15,389 nucleotides of DNA from the NCBI GenBank assembly GCA_964390645.1, contig CAYMLL010000184.1, forward strand, positions 1 to 15,389, in the 5' to 3' direction. The stretch comes from CAYMLL01 sp964390645. GTDB taxonomy: Bacteria > Planctomycetota > UBA8108. This document shows, in pieces, positions 1-8,671 of the stretch. The stretch's first letter is position 1. Each line of letters starts with the position of its first letter. A model generated the notes under the pieces. That model was not told the DNA's origin and searched no databases. It saw only the letters and a program-made list of their open reading frames with translations. Position numbers and translations under genes: made by a program.

Positions 1-104
1 CGAAGCTCCTGGTAGACGGCGGAGAAGAGACGCTCGGCCACGTCGCTGCTGCCGTCGTTGATCTCCCGGAACAGTCGGGACAGGTCCTCTGGGTCGTTCG
101 GCAT
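1..104 (-). CDS. ECF-type RNA polymerase sigma factor, N-terminal fragment (cut by window edge)
   Basis: The minus strand reads ATG at 104 into an open frame of 34 full codons that leaves the window at position 1. The peptide begins MPNDPEDLSRLFREINDG and continues SDVAERLFSAVYQELR. This is the pattern of the first two helices of region 2 in the sigma-70 ECF subfamily common in Planctomycetota and Acidobacteria (TIGR02999 / 'ECF-like HTH' type): a short acidic start, a helix, a small-residue turn, then 'AE.LF..VY.ELR'. A GAGGA lies about 9 bases upstream of the ATG. In these lineages such sigma factors often occur with Pkn-type kinases, and one lies about 5 kb away here. It is divergent from the protease gene. 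Only the N-terminus is visible, so the family call rests on 34 residues. Confidence 0.7.
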   Translation of the reverse strand, partial: MPNDPEDLSRLFREINDGSSDVAERLFSAVYQEL

Positions 105-486
105 GAGATTCGTCCTCGGTCGAGTACCGGGTGGCCTCAGTTTAGCAGCGCCCCGGTGCAGAACAAGCGGCCGAGAGCGGTTCGCCGGGGGCTTCGAGAA
201 AAACTGCCCCTTTCGGGCTCCGCTGACGCATGCACCGATGAGCACACCCGTCGAGTCTGTGAGCGCCTCGGATCGGGACGGCCCTTCCCGGGAAGTCGTC
301 CGACGCGGCGCGATCCCTGTCGAGAAAAGCGGCGTTCGCCGTGTTCCTGTCGGCAGGCTCGAAGGGAGCGCTGGAGGCTGGCTGCCGTCGACTTCGACCG
401 TGCTTCCGGTCGGTCGTGTGACCAACGTCGGCTTTCCGAGTCCTGCCTGTTCTTTTTTCTGGTTGCCCGAAAGAGAGGTTACTGAC
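105..486. other. Divergent intergenic region between sigma factor and protease genes
   Basis: These 382 bases separate two genes that point away from each other, so promoters for both must lie here. The protease frame stays open upstream to position 58, but that stretch translates to low-quality sequence with no signal peptide and overlaps the sigma factor start, so I read it as non-coding. I see no convincing -35/-10 pair, operator or RNA structure. Confidence 0.5.
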
Positions 487-2937
487 ATGTACCGCAAGAA
501 TGACATCGAGAACGGGGTTCTGATTGCCGGAGCTCTCGAGCGAGATCAGGCGCGAGTCGGCGTCGGCTTCCTGGCCGTGCTGCTCGCCATCGCCACGTTT
601 GCGTCCGCGAGCCGTCTGCTCGCCCAGGACGACGGCTTCTTCGACGACCCACCGGGACTGCAGGAGCCGAGTCGTCCCCTCGACCACCCCGATCTCATCG
701 CACCGCTCGAGCTTCAGAACGTACGGGAGATCCCGATTCCGCCTCGAGTCGACAACCTGCCGCAGCTGCAGGAGCACGAGGTCGAGCTTCTCGACGATCG
801 CACCGGAGAGATTCGGACCTTGACGCCGCAGTTCGAGGAGATTCTCACGGAGATCGAGACCTCTCCCGGAGAGGCCGGCGCCTGCGAAATCCTCCCTCCG
901 GCTGACGTCATCCCGCCGGACGGGGGGATACCGCCGGACAACGTCGCGCAGCAGGGCGGCGGAGCGGGCCTCCAGGGTGCGGACGACCGTGTCAAGGTCG
1001 GGAACACGACCTCGTACCCGTGGCGCTGCATCGGCAAGGTCTACGTCTGGTTCGATGATCCCGACGATCCGAACACACCTGTCTACGGCGGCACCGGCGC
1101 TCTCGTCGGCCCCTGCCACATTCTGACCGCCGGCCACATCGTCTACAACCGAGACGCGTCCGCGGGCCCCATCGGCTGGGCGAAGAAGCTGATCTTCGTG
1201 CCCGCGATGTACCGCGACTCCAGCGGTGTCGTCCGCTGGCCGTACGGCTCGGCGCAGTCCATCATGAAGGGAACCTACAAGGCCTGGACCGACAGTGGGG
1301 ACTTCGAGCACGACTGGGGCTTCGTGGCGCTCGACAAGGATCTCGGAAACACCACGGGCTGGTTCGGGTACTGCACCGGCTCGAACGACGGCAAGATCCG
1401 CAACCTCGCCGGCTACCCGGGAAACCGGGACGGCGGAAACAACCAGTACTTCTCGTTCGATGTCGTCGATTGCGAGAACAGCAACCGAGGGCGCTACCGC
1501 ATGGACGCGACGGGCGGACAGAGCGGTGCCCCCGTCTGGCGCTACAACGGCGTCAGCCGCTGGATCCGCCTGATTCACTCTGCGAGCGGGTTCACCTGTG
1601 GCGGCTCGGGAGCCTGGGACCAGGGCGTACGCATCACGAACGGGAAGTTCGGCTGGATCCAGCAGTGGAAGGAGGAATATCAGTGTCCTCAGGGGAACTC
1701 CGACCTCGTCGTCGCCGGTACCGGGGCGCTGGAAGGGCCGCGTGATCTTCTGCCGGGCAGCCAGTTCCGGCTGAGCTTGCGGCTCGCGAACCTCGGCACC
1801 GCAGCGGCCATCGTGCCCTCCGTCGGGGTCTTTCTCCGCGAGGATACGGACGCCGGCAACAACGACGTGCAGATCGCTTCAGTGGGGCCTGACCAGATCG
1901 GAGAGCTGGGCTGCTTCCAGCCGGCCGATGTGGAACTGGACGTCGTGATTCCCGCCAGCGCTGCCGTGGGGGCCCGTCTCGTCGTCATCATCGATCCGGA
2001 GAACCTCATCCCGGAGCTCGACGACGGGAACAACACTCACGACCTGGGGCCGGTGACTCTCGGGGACACCTTCCACTTCTCGCCGCAGGTTCTCGGGCCG
2101 ACGGGCGGGTTCGTGTCGGGCTCGGCCCCGGTCACCGTCGAGGCGCCGCTCGGTTCCTCGAGCCAGGCGGTCGAGGTCGGCATCCACCTCGAGTCCGACG
2201 TCCAGTCGAGTCGGGACGGCGCGCAGGGATGGTCCTTCTCGGTCCTGACGGACCCCGGCTTCCAGGTCCGTGCTGCGACGGTCAACCAGACGATCGCCGA
2301 CGTGGCGCCTGTCGGAATGCGGCAGAACGGGTTCCAGCGGACTTCCCTGGTCGATCCCGCCGATCCCCACAACGCCGGACGGGAGGGCGTCACCTCCGCG
2401 GTCGTGCTGTCATTCAACCGGCCGATCACGCTTCCCCCTCAGGGCTCGGAGCTCGTGCTGCGCCTGACGGGGGATGTCGATACGACGGGGAACTCCGCGG
2501 CGGGCGACACGACGCCTTTCCATGGCGTCCGTGTGCTGGACTCCTCGGAGGTCGGGCTCAAGTCCGGCGCACAGCCCGTCCAGACCCTCGTCACGCTGCG
2601 TGGCGAGTCGGCGTTCGCGACAGCGTCTTCGACCTCGGTGGGAGTGACCGCGGTGATCTCGCCGGAGTTCCTGCGCGCCGACGCGAACGACGACGGCGCG
2701 GTCGACATGTCCGACGCGGTCTTCAACTTGAACTTCCTGTTCCTCGGCGGTCCGGCGTCGACCTGCATGGACGCGTCGGACGCGAATGACAGCGGGGCTG
2801 TCGACCTGTCGGACACCGTGTTCGTTCTCTCCCACCTGTTCCTGGGCGGTTCGCCGCCACCGCCACCGTTCCCCGCCTGCGGTGTCGACCCGACCCGGGA
2901 CTCGATCGGTTGTGCGCTCTATCTCTCGTGTCCGTGA
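487..2937 (+). CDS. Secreted V8/trypsin-like serine protease with CARDB-like, cohesin-like and dockerin-like modules
   Basis: A protein of 816 residues. The start at 487 (MYRKNDIENG) has an AGAGAGG site about 8 bases upstream and puts a signal peptide at about residues 23-47, ending LLA before QDDG. A longer frame from 58 is open but is not protein-like. The catalytic domain (about 180-395) shows a full chymotrypsin-fold triad of the S1B/V8 type: LTAGH with H217, HDWGFVAL with D276, and GGQSGAP with S346. A CARDB-like beta-sandwich follows (about 404-524; 'LIPELDDGNNTHDLG'). Next is a cohesin-like beta domain (about 545-720; 'GWSFSVLTDPG'). The C-terminus is a pair of calcium-loop dockerin-like repeats (DANDDGAVDMSD at 732, DANDSGAVDLSD at 765) and a tail with C..DPTRD..GC. 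The protein is probably exported and held on the cell surface or in a complex. Substrate unknown. The triad is clear; the module names are fold-level assignments. Confidence 0.88.
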   Translation: MYRKNDIENGVLIAGALERDQARVGVGFLAVLLAIATFASASRLLAQDDGFFDDPPGLQEPSRPLDHPDLIAPLELQNVREIPIPPRVDNLPQLQEHEVELLDDRTGEIRTLTPQFEEILTEIETSPGEAGACEILPPADVIPPDGGIPPDNVAQQGGGAGLQGADDRVKVGNTTSYPWRCIGKVYVWFDDPDDPNTPVYGGTGALVGPCHILTAGHIVYNRDASAGPIGWAKKLIFVPAMYRDSSGVVRWPYGSAQSIMKGTYKAWTDSGDFEHDWGFVALDKDLGNTTGWFGYCTGSNDGKIRNLAGYPGNRDGGNNQYFSFDVVDCENSNRGRYRMDATGGQSGAPVWRYNGVSRWIRLIHSASGFTCGGSGAWDQGVRITNGKFGWIQQWKEEYQCPQGNSDLVVAGTGALEGPRDLLPGSQFRLSLRLANLGTAAAIVPSVGVFLREDTDAGNNDVQIASVGPDQIGELGCFQPADVELDVVIPASAAVGARLVVIIDPENLIPELDDGNNTHDLGPVTLGDTFHFSPQVLGPTGGFVSGSAPVTVEAPLGSSSQAVEVGIHLESDVQSSRDGAQGWSFSVLTDPGFQVRAATVNQTIADVAPVGMRQNGFQRTSLVDPADPHNAGREGVTSAVVLSFNRPITLPPQGSELVLRLTGDVDTTGNSAAGDTTPFHGVRVLDSSEVGLKSGAQPVQTLVTLRGESAFATASSTSVGVTAVISPEFLRADANDDGAVDMSDAVFNLNFLFLGGPASTCMDASDANDSGAVDLSDTVFVLSHLFLGGSPPPPPFPACGVDPTRDSIGCALYLSCP

Positions 2938-2964
2938 GCGGTCGACTGGTCCCGTAAATCACGA

Positions 2965-2998
2965 GCCCCCCGAGGTTGTCCTCGGGGGGCTTTTCTTT
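2965..2998 (+). terminator. Strong Rho-independent terminator of the protease gene
   Basis: A perfect 11-bp stem (GCCCCCCGAGG / CCTCGGGGGGC) with a 4-base TTGT loop is followed at once by TTTTCTTT. It lies 27 bases after the protease stop codon. The opposite strand has only a weak T-rich stretch after the stem, so it is mainly a plus-strand terminator, although it lies between two convergent genes. Confidence 0.95.
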
Positions 2999-3100
2999 CG
3001 TGCGGGGAATCGCGGAGGCGACCCGCTCTCCCCCTTCCGGGGCTGCCCTTCTCGAACCGACCCTGGTTTCCGGCTCCGCGTCAAGCTCCCGGGTCCCTGC

Positions 3101-4864
3101 CTAATTGCAGTGCACCGGCGGATACTCGCACGGGCCGAACGTCGCCTCGATCTCGTCCCTGGTGGGGTCCGGTCCGCATTCGGGGAAGGGTTCAGGAGGG
3201 CCGGCTCTACCGAGAAAGTGGTAGCCGAAGATGTACAGGGCGTCGGACATGTCGAGGCCGCCGTCGTCGTTGACGTCAACCGCGGACGGGCAGATCGGCT
3301 GCCTTCCTCCCTGGAAGAGCCAGACCAGGACGGCGATGCCGTCCGAGAGATCCAGGGTTCCGTCGCCGTTGATCTCCGAGCGTATGAAACACCCCCCTGC
3401 GCCGCCGACCTCGACCTCGAAGGAGGCGGTCGCGATGTTTCCGGCGTCGTCGACTGCCGTGCAGATGACGACCGTGGTCCCTGGCGGGAACCCGGACCCC
3501 GAGGGCGGAGTGCACTCGACGTTCACCGATCCACAGCCGTCCTCGGCGGTCACCTCGAAATCGACGACGGTGCCACCGGCCAGGGGACATTCCACGGTGA
3601 TATTCTCGGGCGTGGTGATGATCGGTGGAGTGCTGTCGACGAAGAAGGAGACGATGCCGCATGCCTGCCCCGGCGTGATCGACACCGCAGAGTCTTGCTC
3701 CAGCACGCTGAGGATGGTGTTCTGCGGGGGGACGCCCAGTCCGTTTGCGAAGCAGAATCTCACCGGCGTCCCGATGCGTTGTTCAGGACTTCGTTCGAGG
3801 GTGATCTTGAGCACCCGTAGATTCTCGCCGGCCGGGATCACCTCGCCCGGCTGCGCGGCGTAGGCGATCAGAGCTGCCCCTGGACCGAGCGTGGGCCCTT
3901 CGATGTTAACGTTGAAGAAGAGCGGATTCTGGGGCGCGGAGGAGCCCGGCTCGACGGAGAGGATGTGGATCGCGTCCGCCGGCTCCCATCGGAGTCCGAT
4001 CGTCAGGCCGAGCACGTCCGTGGGGGAGCTCATCGTGACGAAGTAGCACTGTTCCGGACAGTCTTCGAACTGCGTGTTCGGCAGGTCCAGGAAGTACGGG
4101 TCGGTCACCGGCTCGACGTGCTCGTCCTCGACGACGACGGACTCGAAGTGGATGACATCGAGGTCGGTGCAGATCTCGAAACTCACAGTCAAGGTGGGCG
4201 GTGGATCTCGCCACGGGAAGAGCTTGACGATGACGCCGTCCGACTCGAGGAACTCGAGCTGGACCTCCTCCTCGTCCGGCACGGGGCTGCGGCGGTCCCA
4301 CTGGGATTTCGCGTTGAGAAGGTCCTTCATGTCCTTCGGGATCACCTCGTAGACGACCGTACCGCTGGGATTACCGGTGTCGTCGAGCTTGGTGGTCTTG
4401 ACGTAGAAGCTGACGCCGGCTCCGTCTCCGTCCTCCTCCACCGCATCGACCGGGAAGTCCGGCGGCGGCTCGGTCGTCCACTCGGACTGGAGGAGCATGA
4501 AGGGATCAGCTCCCGGCTCCCGGACGATCCACTTCCACGTGATGAACGACCCGTCCACGTTGCCGTCGGTCGAGAACTCCAGCTTGTGGCAGATGGCCTC
4601 TCCTCCGGGAAGATTCTCCAGGTCGATGCGGACGCCGTCGCGTATTCCGTCCCCCTGCACCGCGACCGGCGTCCTCAAGTCCAGGCGCCCCCCCGTCTCC
4701 ACGAGCGTGGAGCCGCCGAGAGCGGTGTACCGGGTCGAGACGTCTCCGTCGTTGAAGAGGTCTTGATAGACGATGGTGCCTCGTACCCCGGTGACACACA
4801 CGGTCAACAGAAGAAGAGACGAACGGCAAGCCGTGACAATTCCGGATCGAATCCACGTTCGCAT
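3101..4864 (-). CDS. Secreted multidomain protein with HYR domain and dockerin-like C-terminus
   Basis: A protein of 587 residues. The frame is open to 4948, but the start at 4864 (MRTWIRSG) has a GAGGAGGGG site about 5 bases upstream and begins directly with a signal peptide (hydrophobic core SLLLLTVCV, cleavage near residue 29). Residues about 30-250 look like an all-beta, LamG-like domain ('VYQDLFNDGD') but I do not recognise a family. Residues about 268-405 resemble a cohesin-like beta-sandwich ('VLGLTIGLRWEP'). Residues 410-488 form a HYR/Ig-like module (TPPIITTPENITVECP, with paired Cys and 'AVDDAGN'). Residues 495-587 are two dockerin-like calcium loops (INGDGTLDLSD, VNDDGGLDMSD) and a tail PFPECGPDPTRDEI. 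No enzyme motif is visible, so an adhesive or structural surface role is an inference. It runs in the same direction as the kinase gene, 114 bases downstream of it. Confidence 0.85.
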   Translation of the reverse strand: MRTWIRSGIVTACRSSLLLLTVCVTGVRGTIVYQDLFNDGDVSTRYTALGGSTLVETGGRLDLRTPVAVQGDGIRDGVRIDLENLPGGEAICHKLEFSTDGNVDGSFITWKWIVREPGADPFMLLQSEWTTEPPPDFPVDAVEEDGDGAGVSFYVKTTKLDDTGNPSGTVVYEVIPKDMKDLLNAKSQWDRRSPVPDEEEVQLEFLESDGVIVKLFPWRDPPPTLTVSFEICTDLDVIHFESVVVEDEHVEPVTDPYFLDLPNTQFEDCPEQCYFVTMSSPTDVLGLTIGLRWEPADAIHILSVEPGSSAPQNPLFFNVNIEGPTLGPGAALIAYAAQPGEVIPAGENLRVLKITLERSPEQRIGTPVRFCFANGLGVPPQNTILSVLEQDSAVSITPGQACGIVSFFVDSTPPIITTPENITVECPLAGGTVVDFEVTAEDGCGSVNVECTPPSGSGFPPGTTVVICTAVDDAGNIATASFEVEVGGAGGCFIRSEINGDGTLDLSDGIAVLVWLFQGGRQPICPSAVDVNDDGGLDMSDALYIFGYHFLGRAGPPEPFPECGPDPTRDEIEATFGPCEYPPVHCN

Positions 4865-4978
4865 GAAACCCCTCCTCGCGATGGTCCTCGTCGCGCGTCG
4901 TTCTGTCGCGCCAGACCGAGCCCATGCTACCCTCCGGGAGCGCGACATACGAGTTCCGAGAAAGTAGAGCCTCGATTC

Positions 4979-7900
4979 TCAGCGGCTCTCGAGCTCGAGC
5001 GTCCGGACGGGGCGGACACCGATGTAATTGTAGAAGAACCCGCTCACGATCGGTGACCGCGCCGCCGACCGGGCCCGAGTTGCGGGGTGGTAGTAGCTGC
5101 CGCCACGTGTAAGGTCGCGCCGTCCGGGCGGCAGCAGCCGCGCTGCGCTGCCCCTCGACACGGGCATGTCGTACGGGCCGTGTTCGTCCAGACACCACTC
5201 GGCGACGTTGCCGTGAACGTCGTGGAGCCCGAACTGGTTGGGGAGATAGCTGCCGACCGGAGCGGTCATCGTGTGGCCGTCGTCCCACTCCTCGTGGGGA
5301 AGCTCACGCTTGCCGCGGACGCTCTTCCAGAACCGGGCGTCGGCGAGGTTGGCGACCTGCCGCAGCGACTCCAGTGACGGTCCTGAGCTCCAGGGGGTCC
5401 TGGTCTCCGCTCGCGTGGCGTATTCCCACTGCGCTTCCGTCGGCAGGGATAGTGCCAGGCGCTCCAGCACCTCGCGACAGCGTTCGCGCGTCACCTGCTC
5501 CACCGGTCCCATCGGCTTCCCGTACGCGCTCGGGTTCTCGCCGGTGGCCCGTCGCCACTGGCCCTGGGTCATCTCGTATTTCGAGATGAAGAACGCCGAC
5601 ACGGTGACCTCGTGCACGGGGTGCTCATCGTCCTGGGCTGAGGGATCGACGGGTGTCTCCGGGCGGAGGCCCGGCTGCGGGCGCACCGCACCCATCGAGA
5701 AGGTCCCCGAGGGAAGCAGCACGAGCACGATGCCGGTGTCTCCCGAGATCCGTAGCTTGCCGTCGTCCCCCCGCGCCGGTATGGCGCCGCTCTGAACGTG
5801 CGCGAACTCGAAGAGACGCGACCCGGGGTCGCGGCCGAGGGGAACGAGCCCCTCGAGCGGCTTGATACGCAGCCCGCCGTAGCGATCGTCGTTCGCGATC
5901 GCCTCGATGACCTCGGCCCAGTCGGCGTCTCGCTCATCGATGGTCAGTCGACGGACAGTCCGTGCGAACTCGAGCCTCTTCTCGACGCCCGCCATCGTCG
6001 CGCGGAAGGAGCCCGGCTCATCGTTCTCGGCCAGCTGGTCGAGGAGGTCGACGAGCGTTCCGTGCCACCAGTCCGTTTCCTTGTCCTCGAACATCCAGCG
6101 CGGAGGGGAGAGGCGTGACTCTCGCGCAACGATCTGCTCCTCGAGCTCCGACAGTTTTTCCTCGGCCCACCCCAGGCCGCGGGAGAACCCGTATCCGAAC
6201 GGCGCCTTCGCGGACGGCCAGCCCGGAAGGTCCCGAGCCTCGTGCCAGTCATCGTCAGGGCGCTCGGGGCGGCTGTCGTAGCGCCAGACCGATCCACGGG
6301 CGACGAGCTCGGTCTCGCCGCCGTCGCTCGAGATGATCGCCAGCGAGAGGTCGAAGCGAAGGTCGCTGCCGCCGCGCTGAGCCTGGTACACTGCGACGGA
6401 GATCACGTTCGCGCCGTCCACGAGGTCGTCCGCCGGTCCGCGGAGCTCGTGGTACATCTCCTGATCGACCCCGGAAAGGCGCTCGCTCGCCCGGGTCTGC
6501 GGAGTCAAGGGTCCGTCCGGTACGTTCCGGCGAGGCAGCGGCTCCTCGCCGTTGATGAACACCACTGCGCCGTCGTCGGCCTGGATGCGGACGACGATGC
6601 CGGAGACGGCCCGCGCGCCTTCGACGGGGAACCGGCGTCGGAAGCGGTAGGAGGCCCGTTCCGGTTCGAAGTCCGGACGGAAGGAGAGATTCGTGACGCT
6701 CTCCTTGGCGGCGCGCGGTCCGGAGAGCAAGTCCTTCATCGACTCCCGGACCTGCCGCATTCGCGACAGCTCCACGTCGTCGCCAGAAGAGCTTTCGTGC
6801 TCGCGTCGTCCGTCCCTTCCTGTGCCCCTGCGCCCGTCGCGAGCCAGGGAGCGCAGCTCGTCGATCGTGGTCCGATGCTCGTCGATGCGCTCGACGAGCT
6901 CCCGGGCGTCGACGAGCCAGGCTTCGAGGGCAGCGATCTTGTCGTGGGAGGGCGGCCAGAGCCTGTCGGAGTCGTCGACGAGATCCTCGATGCGCTTCCA
7001 GTCCGAGAGGCGCAGAACTCGCTCTCGCTGCTCCTCGGCCCGGCGGTACTGCAGGAACGTGGCCACGAGTCCGGCTGCCAGCAAGAGGAAGATCACCGCA
7101 GCCGCGGTCACCGGTCCTCGGTTCCTGCGGACGAACTTGCGTGTCCGATAGACCAGCGTGGGAGGTCCCGCCAGGGTCGGTTCGCCCTTCAGGTATCGTT
7201 CGATGTCGGCCGCGAGATGGGCCGCGGTCGGATACCGGCGCTTCCTCGACTTCTCCAGGCACTTCATCGTGATCCAGTCGATGTCGCCCTTGAGGTGCCG
7301 CTGAACGATCCGGGGCGTGGTCTTGCGCGACTGTGCGGACAGCGTTGTCTGATCGTGGTCGAGGCGGCTCCAGCGCGTGCTCGGGCTCGGAGGTTCGACT
7401 TCGCGGATCTGCCGCAGGACCTCGTCGAAGGGGATCTTCGACAGCGGTTGCCAGTCGTACGGCAGCTTGCCGACGAGGAGCTCGTAGAGGAGAACTCCCG
7501 CGGAGTAGATATCCGAGAGGTGATCGACATCCTCGGTCGTCATCTCGGCCTGCTCGGGGCTCATGTACGCGGGAGTTCCGACGGCCCGTCCAAACTCGGT
7601 GTGCAGCGTCTTCTCCGTCAGACGAACGTTGGTCGACTTGGCCACCCCGAAGTCGATGATCTTGGCGATCGGCGTGGCATCGGGACACGTCACGAGGACG
7701 TTGGACGGCTTGACGTCCCGGTGGATGATGCCCCGGAGGTGAGCGTGATGGAGCCCCATGCAAATGTCGCGAAAGAGCAGGAGACGCTCTCGCAGGTTCA
7801 ACTGGTGGCGATCGCAGTATTCGATGAGCGGCAGGCCCGGAACGAACTCCATCGCGAAGTACGGTCGACTGTCGCCGGTCGTGCCTGCGTCGTGCACGCG

Positions 7901-8356
7901 TGCGATGTTCGGATGGTTCATCAGCGCGAGGGCCTGGCGCTCGGCCTCGAATCGCGCCACGATCTCCTTGCTGCTCATCCCCTGCTTGATGACCTTGAGC
8001 GCCACGCGTCGACGCACGGGTCGGACTTGCTCGGCGAGGTAGACGATGCCCATGCCTCCCTCGCCGATGACCTCGAGGACACGAAACTGCGGCACGCCGC
8101 CGAGGGCGTTCGTGGCGGGGGGCGCCTCGCCTTCGAGGATCGTGGGGAACTCGCCTTCGGGGTCGTCTCCGGGCGCCTGGCGCCGAAACACAGGCTCCTC
8201 GAGGAACTCGGGAGAGTGATGCTCGAGCAGACGCTCGACCGCCCTGCGAACGTCGCTGTCGTCGATTCCCTTCAGAAAGGACGCTTGCGATTCGACCGGC
8301 CGCTGTCGAACCTCCTCGAAGAGCTCACGGATCTGCTGCCAGCGGTCGGCTTCCAT
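4979..8356 (-). CDS. Membrane-anchored Ser/Thr protein kinase fused to a SUMF1/FGE-like domain
   Basis: A protein of 1125 residues. The start at 8356 (MEADRWQQIRELFEEV) has AGGGA about 9 bases upstream. The frame stays open 211 codons further, but that extension runs antisense through a dehydrogenase remnant and is not protein-like. Residues 1-60 are a short helical domain often found before such kinases. The Pkn2-type kinase domain (about 91-375) is complete: G-loop GEGGMG at 98, VALK with K121, HRDVKPSN with D214, DFG with D235, and GTPAYMSPEQ. A transmembrane helix spans about 416-435. Then come a helical linker ('LWPPSHDKIAALEAWL'), an inserted beta-sandwich (about 570-725) and a SUMF1 domain (about 870-1122; 'LLPSGTFSMG', 'LPTEAQWEYATRA', 'HGNVAEWC'). 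The SUMF1 end reads NYIGVRPV and lacks the active-site Cys pair of true FGE, so it is probably a binding or sensing domain. Kinase inside, SUMF1 outside is the expected topology. Confidence 0.93.
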   Translation of the reverse strand: MEADRWQQIRELFEEVRQRPVESQASFLKGIDDSDVRRAVERLLEHHSPEFLEEPVFRRQAPGDDPEGEFPTILEGEAPPATNALGGVPQFRVLEVIGEGGMGIVYLAEQVRPVRRRVALKVIKQGMSSKEIVARFEAERQALALMNHPNIARVHDAGTTGDSRPYFAMEFVPGLPLIEYCDRHQLNLRERLLLFRDICMGLHHAHLRGIIHRDVKPSNVLVTCPDATPIAKIIDFGVAKSTNVRLTEKTLHTEFGRAVGTPAYMSPEQAEMTTEDVDHLSDIYSAGVLLYELLVGKLPYDWQPLSKIPFDEVLRQIREVEPPSPSTRWSRLDHDQTTLSAQSRKTTPRIVQRHLKGDIDWITMKCLEKSRKRRYPTAAHLAADIERYLKGEPTLAGPPTLVYRTRKFVRRNRGPVTAAAVIFLLLAAGLVATFLQYRRAEEQRERVLRLSDWKRIEDLVDDSDRLWPPSHDKIAALEAWLVDARELVERIDEHRTTIDELRSLARDGRRGTGRDGRREHESSSGDDVELSRMRQVRESMKDLLSGPRAAKESVTNLSFRPDFEPERASYRFRRRFPVEGARAVSGIVVRIQADDGAVVFINGEEPLPRRNVPDGPLTPQTRASERLSGVDQEMYHELRGPADDLVDGANVISVAVYQAQRGGSDLRFDLSLAIISSDGGETELVARGSVWRYDSRPERPDDDWHEARDLPGWPSAKAPFGYGFSRGLGWAEEKLSELEEQIVARESRLSPPRWMFEDKETDWWHGTLVDLLDQLAENDEPGSFRATMAGVEKRLEFARTVRRLTIDERDADWAEVIEAIANDDRYGGLRIKPLEGLVPLGRDPGSRLFEFAHVQSGAIPARGDDGKLRISGDTGIVLVLLPSGTFSMGAVRPQPGLRPETPVDPSAQDDEHPVHEVTVSAFFISKYEMTQGQWRRATGENPSAYGKPMGPVEQVTRERCREVLERLALSLPTEAQWEYATRAETRTPWSSGPSLESLRQVANLADARFWKSVRGKRELPHEEWDDGHTMTAPVGSYLPNQFGLHDVHGNVAEWCLDEHGPYDMPVSRGSAARLLPPGRRDLTRGGSYYHPATRARSAARSPIVSGFFYNYIGVRPVRTLELESR

Positions 8357-8671
8357 CTCTTGTCCCTGGTAAGAAACCGTACCGACGGTGCTTCCGCGTC
8401 GACCGCGATCGACGTTCAAAGGGCCGACGAGGGCATTCTGGCACAGACGTCCGATGCGAGACAACCCGGAGACTCCGTAGATGATGGGGAGGGTGACGCA
8501 GACAGCACGTCCCGCCGTCGGGTTCTGACGCCGGACCCCGACGGCGACGCGTCCGTCGGCTCGATCCGGTCGGGGGCGTCGCCGCAGCGAGACGCGGGCT
8601 CGGATCCCGGGGCCTGCGTCGACAATTCTCTCCGCCGGGTAGCATGGTGCGGGCGCCGGGCGCGCCCCTGA
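8357..8671. other. Upstream region of the kinase gene
   Basis: These 315 bases lie between the kinase start and the SDR remnant. Apart from the kinase ribosome-binding site just above 8356, I see no gene, clear promoter boxes, repeat or stable hairpin. The left end of the SDR remnant begins right after an in-frame TGA at 8669-8671, and there is no trace here of the missing Rossmann TGxxxGxG start in any frame. Confidence 0.45.

Noticed and set aside
58..486. N-terminal extension of the protease frame up to position 58
   Set aside because: It overlaps the sigma factor start, has no protein-like pattern, and would bury the signal peptide; position 487 has a ribosome-binding site.
142..1578. 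478-residue minus-strand frame opposite the protease
   Set aside because: A shadow frame; the plus strand carries the catalytic triad and a good start.
6242..8671. 809-residue open frame on the plus strand opposite the kinase
   Set aside because: A long antisense frame is expected opposite a GC-rich gene; it shows no domain, while the minus strand has every kinase motif.
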